From assembly GCF_009749465.1 (NCBI RefSeq), contig NZ_WBIS01000006.1, positions 1 through 64,000 on the forward strand: a stretch of 64,000 nucleotides of DNA, given 5' to 3'. Positions within the stretch are counted from its first letter, which is position 1. Each line of letters begins with the position of its first letter. The notes beneath the pieces are model-generated. The model saw only the letters and a program-made list of their open reading frames with translations, did no database searches and was not told where the DNA came from. This DNA is from Agromyces terreus. Its GTDB lineage: Bacteria > Actinomycetota > Actinomycetes > Actinomycetales > Microbacteriaceae. A program made the translations under genes and the position numbers. Below are positions 60,913 through 64,000 of this stretch, piece after piece.

Positions 60913-61887
60913 TTATCTGGTGGTGCCTGCGACCTTCGGCAGCGCACCGCCGGCGGCCGCGTTGCGGTCGGGCCGGAAGTTGCGGAAGTCGACGCCCGGG
61001 ATGCCCCGCACGTGATCGATCTCGTCTTCGATGAGCGCCGCCTCCCACTCTTCGGGACCGACGAGCGGCAGACGCACGCGCGGGCTCGAGATGCGGCCGA
61101 GGCCGTGCAGGATGTACTTGGCCGCGACCGTGCCCGGCACGTGCGTCATGACGGCGCGCACGAGCGGCTCGAGCTGCTGGTGGGCGGCCGTCGCCGCGGC
61201 CAGGTCGCCGCGGTTCACGGCGTCGACGATGGTGCGGTACGGCGCCGGCGCGATGTTCGCGGTGACGCCGATGAGCCCCGTCGCCCCGATCGACAGGTGC
61301 GGCAGCGCGTTCGCGTCGTCGCCCGAGAAGTACATGAGGTCGGTCTGGTTGAGCACCCGGCTGACCTCGGAGAAGTCGCCCTTCGCGTCTTTGACGGCGA
61401 GGATGTTCGGATGCTTCGCGAGCCGCAGGATCGTCTCGTACTTGATCGGCACGCCCGTGCGGCCCGGGATGTCGTAGAGGATGACCGGCAGGTCGGTCGC
61501 GTCGGCGACCATGCGGAAGTGGGTGAGGATGCCCGCCTGCGTCGGCTTGTTGTAGTACGGCGTGACGATCATGATGCCGTCGGCGCCCGCCTGCTCGGAG
61601 TGCTTGTAGAGCTCGATGGCGTGCGCGGTCTCGTTCGAACCGCCGCCCGTGATGATCTTCGCGCGCCCCGCGGCCACCTCTTTGCCGACCTCGACGAGGC
61701 GGATCTTCTCGGGGTCGGTCAGGGTCGACGTCTCGCCCGTGGTGCCCGTGACGACGATGCCGTCGGCACCGCCCTCGATCAGGTGGTCGATGTGCTTCTC
61801 GACCCCGGGCCAGTCGACTTCGCCGTCAGCCGTGAACGGGGTGACGAGCGCGACGAGTACCTGTCCGAAGGGGTTTTCCTGAGTCAC
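60913..61887 (-). CDS. dapA: 4-hydroxy-tetrahydrodipicolinate synthase
   Basis: 324 aa. Condenses aspartate semialdehyde with pyruvate, first committed step to lysine. Schiff-base lysine K166 (ILAVKDAKGD), Y138 region and TGTTGE at 47-52 are present. GTG 61887 with TAGCCT 7 bases upstream (61895-61900): leaderless candidate. With rnj downstream, a common actinobacterial pair. Confidence 0.95.
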   Translation of the reverse strand: MTQENPFGQVLVALVTPFTADGEVDWPGVEKHIDHLIEGGADGIVVTGTTGETSTLTDPEKIRLVEVGKEVAAGRAKIITGGGSNETAHAIELYKHSEQAGADGIMIVTPYYNKPTQAGILTHFRMVADATDLPVILYDIPGRTGVPIKYETILRLAKHPNILAVKDAKGDFSEVSRVLNQTDLMYFSGDDANALPHLSIGATGLIGVTANIAPAPYRTIVDAVNRGDLAAATAAHQQLEPLVRAVMTHVPGTVAAKYILHGLGRISSPRVRLPLVGPEEWEAALIEDEIDHVRGIPGVDFRNFRPDRNAAAGGALPKVAGTTR

Positions 61888-62082
61888 GCCTTACAGGCTA
61901 TCGGGTCGGGCGGATGTCGCGGGGCACGGTCGCACGAGGGCAGGGGCGTCGTCGTGCTCCCGATGCCTGTCGGTGTCTGTGTCGGTGTCGGCTGGCCGCG
62001 GGCGCGGCTCGCCGACCGGGTGCCCGGCACAATCGGCGTGTCGGCCGCGGGGCCAGCCCTCACCAACCAGATGTCGACGGCG

Positions 62083-62978
62083 TCACACGCTCAGGTGCAG
62101 GCCGCGGTCGAGCGCCGCGAGCACCGCCGCCTCCACGAGCGGCCAATCGTGCAGGATCTGGGCGGTGTCGAACCGGAGCGTCACGAAGCCGAGCGCCATC
62201 GCCGTCGCATCGCGCACCCGGTCTCGGTGACGTCCGTCGCCGTCGTGCGTGCCGCCGTCGGCCTCGAGGATCAGGCAGTCGCCGATGACGAAGTCGACCC
62301 GGCCCACGCCGCCGATCGTCACCTGGCAGCGCACGCCGATGCCGAGCCTGCGCAGACGGAACCGCACCACGGATTCGAGGCGCGCTCCGCATCGGCCCGG
62401 GCGAAGTCGACCAGCCGCCGCGCATTCGCCGGGAGCGACGCCCGCAACCGCTCGCGATCGTGCGGGCCGAGCATCCGCTGCCGGAGCGCCGACTCGAGTG
62501 CGGCGACGAACGCCTCGTCGCCCTTGCATGAACGGATGGCCGCGAGCGCGTCGACCACGCCCACCGACATCCGCCCGGCCGGCTCGATCATGCGGTGGCG
62601 GTGCGAGACGCAGCGGCATCCGGATTCCCCGTCGTCGTTCGCGACGCACACGGCTCGGCGGTCCCCCACACGCGCATTCCGGGAGGACGGGATCCGGACG
62701 TGGACCGGTTCGGCCGCACCCTCGTCGAGCGTCCAGAGGCCGTGCAGCCGTGCAGCCGAGACGCAGTCGAGCACACCGCGGTGCGCCGACGCGGCGGCGA
62801 CCCCGTCGGGTGCGTCCGCCACCACGAACACGCCCTCCCTCGACCGGAGCAGCGTTCCCGCGACGACCGCGGCCCTGAGGCTCCTCGCGGTCTCCCCCGC
62901 GGCCAGCAGTTCGGCGGTGGTGGCGACCCCGCCCAGGGTCCGGCAGTGCTCGGCGGCGCGCATCGGCGAAGGTGGCAT
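62083..62978 (-). pseudogene. DUF559-domain protein, frameshifted
   Basis: The reading frame from ATG 62978 runs through a wHTH-like N-terminal part (TLGGVATTAELLAAG) to about 62385 and then loses the family sequence. A second frame continues it from about 62385 to the stop at 62083 (LESVVRFRLRRLG, then GRVDFVIGDCLILEADGGTH). The second part holds the PD-(D/E)XK nuclease core of DUF559. One missing base near 62379-62386 explains it. It could be a real pseudogene or a sequence error. Function of intact relatives is unknown. Confidence 0.8.
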
Positions 62979-63181
62979 GCCACGAGGGTGCCGGAACGGG
63001 GCGGTCCGGTCCGGGAATCGGGGCCCGTTCGGGCACGGGTTTTGGGGAGCGGTCGGCGTGGAGGAGGAGTCGACGGTCAGCCTGGGCTGGGATTCAGGCG
63101 ACACGCCGCGCCACGATGCGGCCCGTGCGCGTGTCGGCCGGATACGCAGCCCTCACCGACGGCCGCGTTGCGGTTCGCCGC

Positions 63182-63781
63182 TCAGGAGCGGGTGTACGCC
63201 ACGAAGCGGTAGCGGATGCCGCCGGCCGACGCCTGCTCGGGTCCGCGCACGGCCTCGAACCCGGGCCCGACGTTCGGCGCGAGCACGTCGCCCGGCCGCG
63301 ACGCGAAGCCGTCGGGGTGGCGCAGCTCGGTGACCTCGAGCCGATCGGCGAGGTCGAGCGTCGCGCGGAACAGCTCGGACCCGCCGATGACCCACACGCG
63401 CTCGACATCGCCGGCGAGCGCGAGCGCCGCGTCGACGGATGCCGCGACCTCGGCGCCGTCGGCCGACCACTCGGGCTGCCGGGTGACGACGATGTTGCGG
63501 CGACCCGGCAGCGGACGGAAGCGCGGGTTCAGCGAGTCCCACGTCTTGCGGCCCATCACGACGGGTGCGCCGAGCGTGACCTGCTTGAAGTGCGCGAGGT
63601 CCTCGGGCACATGCCAGGGCATGCCGCCGTCGCGGCCGATCACGCCGCCCTCGGCCTGGGCCCAGATGAGCCCGATCCTCGGACGGGATGCCTCGCCGGC
63701 GGTGCTGCCCGCGTCGCCGTCGCCGGTCGCACCCGGAGCGGGAACGGGATCGGGCTCGCCCGCGGCATCCGCCCGGCTCAT
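63182..63781 (-). CDS. folA: Dihydrofolate reductase
   Basis: 199 aa. Reduces dihydrofolate. The catalytic region is IGRDGGMPWHVPEDLAHFKQ with acidic E at about 60, then GRKTWDSL and VWVIGGSELF. The first 33 residues are Ala/Gly/Asp-rich and not conserved; an internal start near the core is possible. Follows thyA with 13 bases, the normal pair for thymidylate synthesis. Confidence 0.94.
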   Translation of the reverse strand: MSRADAAGEPDPVPAPGATGDGDAGSTAGEASRPRIGLIWAQAEGGVIGRDGGMPWHVPEDLAHFKQVTLGAPVVMGRKTWDSLNPRFRPLPGRRNIVVTRQPEWSADGAEVAASVDAALALAGDVERVWVIGGSELFRATLDLADRLEVTELRHPDGFASRPGDVLAPNVGPGFEAVRGPEQASAGGIRYRFVAYTRS

Positions 63782-63794
63782 GATGCGGGTCCGT

Positions 63795-64000
63795 TCATAC
63801 GGCGACGGCGCCGCGGATGGCGGGGTGATGCCGGTAGTCCTCGACGACGAAGTCCTCGTACTCGTAGTCGAAGACCGAGTCGGGTGTGCGCGCGAGCCGC
63901 AGCGTCGGAGCCGGGAAGGGCTCGCGCTCGAGCTGGGTGCGCACCTGCTCGACGTGGTTGTCGTAGATGTGGCAGTCGCCGCCCGTCCACACGAAGTCGC
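63795..64000 (-). CDS. thyA: Thymidylate synthase, 3' end only
   Basis: The last 68 codons are seen; the gene continues beyond the window. The sequence [19 protein letters not shown] is the ThyA C-terminal nucleotide-binding signature, with the end MAVAV-like tail ([12 protein letters not shown]). It converts dUMP to dTMP and generates the dihydrofolate that FolA recycles. Confidence 0.93.
   Translation of the reverse strand, partial: DFVWTGGDCHIYDNHVEQVRTQLEREPFPAPTLRLARTPDSVFDYEYEDFVVEDYRHHPAIRGAVAV

Noticed and set aside
62319-63104. Intact 261-residue DUF559 protein in the first frame
   Set aside because: Its C-terminus loses family similarity after residue 240; the nuclease core continues in a different frame.

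Overview
This window is a dense, very GC-rich actinobacterial chromosome segment. The best fit is Micrococcales, family Microbacteriaceae (possibly Agromyces-like). The basis is base composition, codon usage, actinobacterial gene orders (pheST-argCJBDFH-tyrS; infC-rpmI-rplT-spoU; recA-recX-miaB-miaA-dapF-hflX-lexA) and the very frequent word GGATGCCGC. The family is an inference, because no 16S gene lies in the window. Almost all genes are on the minus strand. I see no phage, insertion sequence, CRISPR array or tRNA gene.

Layout, left to right. 1-560: non-coding, with a strand-asymmetric G-rich tract and the tyrS terminator. 560-1861: tyrS. 1986-3321 (+): a SatD-like protein and a small membrane protein. 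3374-10881: arginine operon argC-J-B-D-F-H plus mpg, preceded by an apparent Arg-rich leader peptide (10943-11050) and a hairpin. 11114-18078: a five-gene operon (amidohydrolase and dipeptide-type ABC transporter), with a divergent TetR gene at 18263-18964 and a shared 29-bp operator. 18986-19390: DUF1801 protein. 19450-23017: pheST. 23081-26419: glutamate-type ABC transporter gluABCD with a GlnR-like box. 26502-28718: 23S/tRNA methyltransferase, rplT, rpmI and infC; infC appears to start at ATC.

28997-37205: DUF1844 protein (+), Nei-type glycosylase, giant Lhr helicase, PLP decarboxylase and SseB-like protein. 37189-40452: hisC-B-H-A. 40514-41864: a LysM membrane protein (YneA-like) divergent from lexA, with an SOS box. 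41987-45321: metF-metE. 45585-53170: hflX, rsmC-like methyltransferase (+), dapF, miaA, miaB, recX and recA. 53448-55433: DUF3046 protein, clgR, cinA C-terminal domain and pgsA. 55529-61887: ftsK, a GNAT acetyltransferase, RNase J and dapA. 62083-62978: frameshifted DUF559 gene. 63182-64000: folA and the 3' end of thyA.

How it fits together. The window is mostly housekeeping: amino-acid biosynthesis (Arg, His, Met, Lys), translation, tRNA modification, and the SOS/DNA-repair circuit (LexA, RecA, RecX, LysM cell-division inhibitor, Lhr, Nei, Mpg). Accessory modules (SatD pair, TetR/amidohydrolase/transporter operon, gluABCD, metFE) sit inside gene orders that are usually contiguous in relatives. 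The most interesting regulatory observations are the Arg-rich leader upstream of argC, the ATC start and structured leader of infC, the GlnR-like box before a leaderless gluA, and a recurrent TANNNT-N(5-8)-start arrangement that suggests many leaderless mRNAs.
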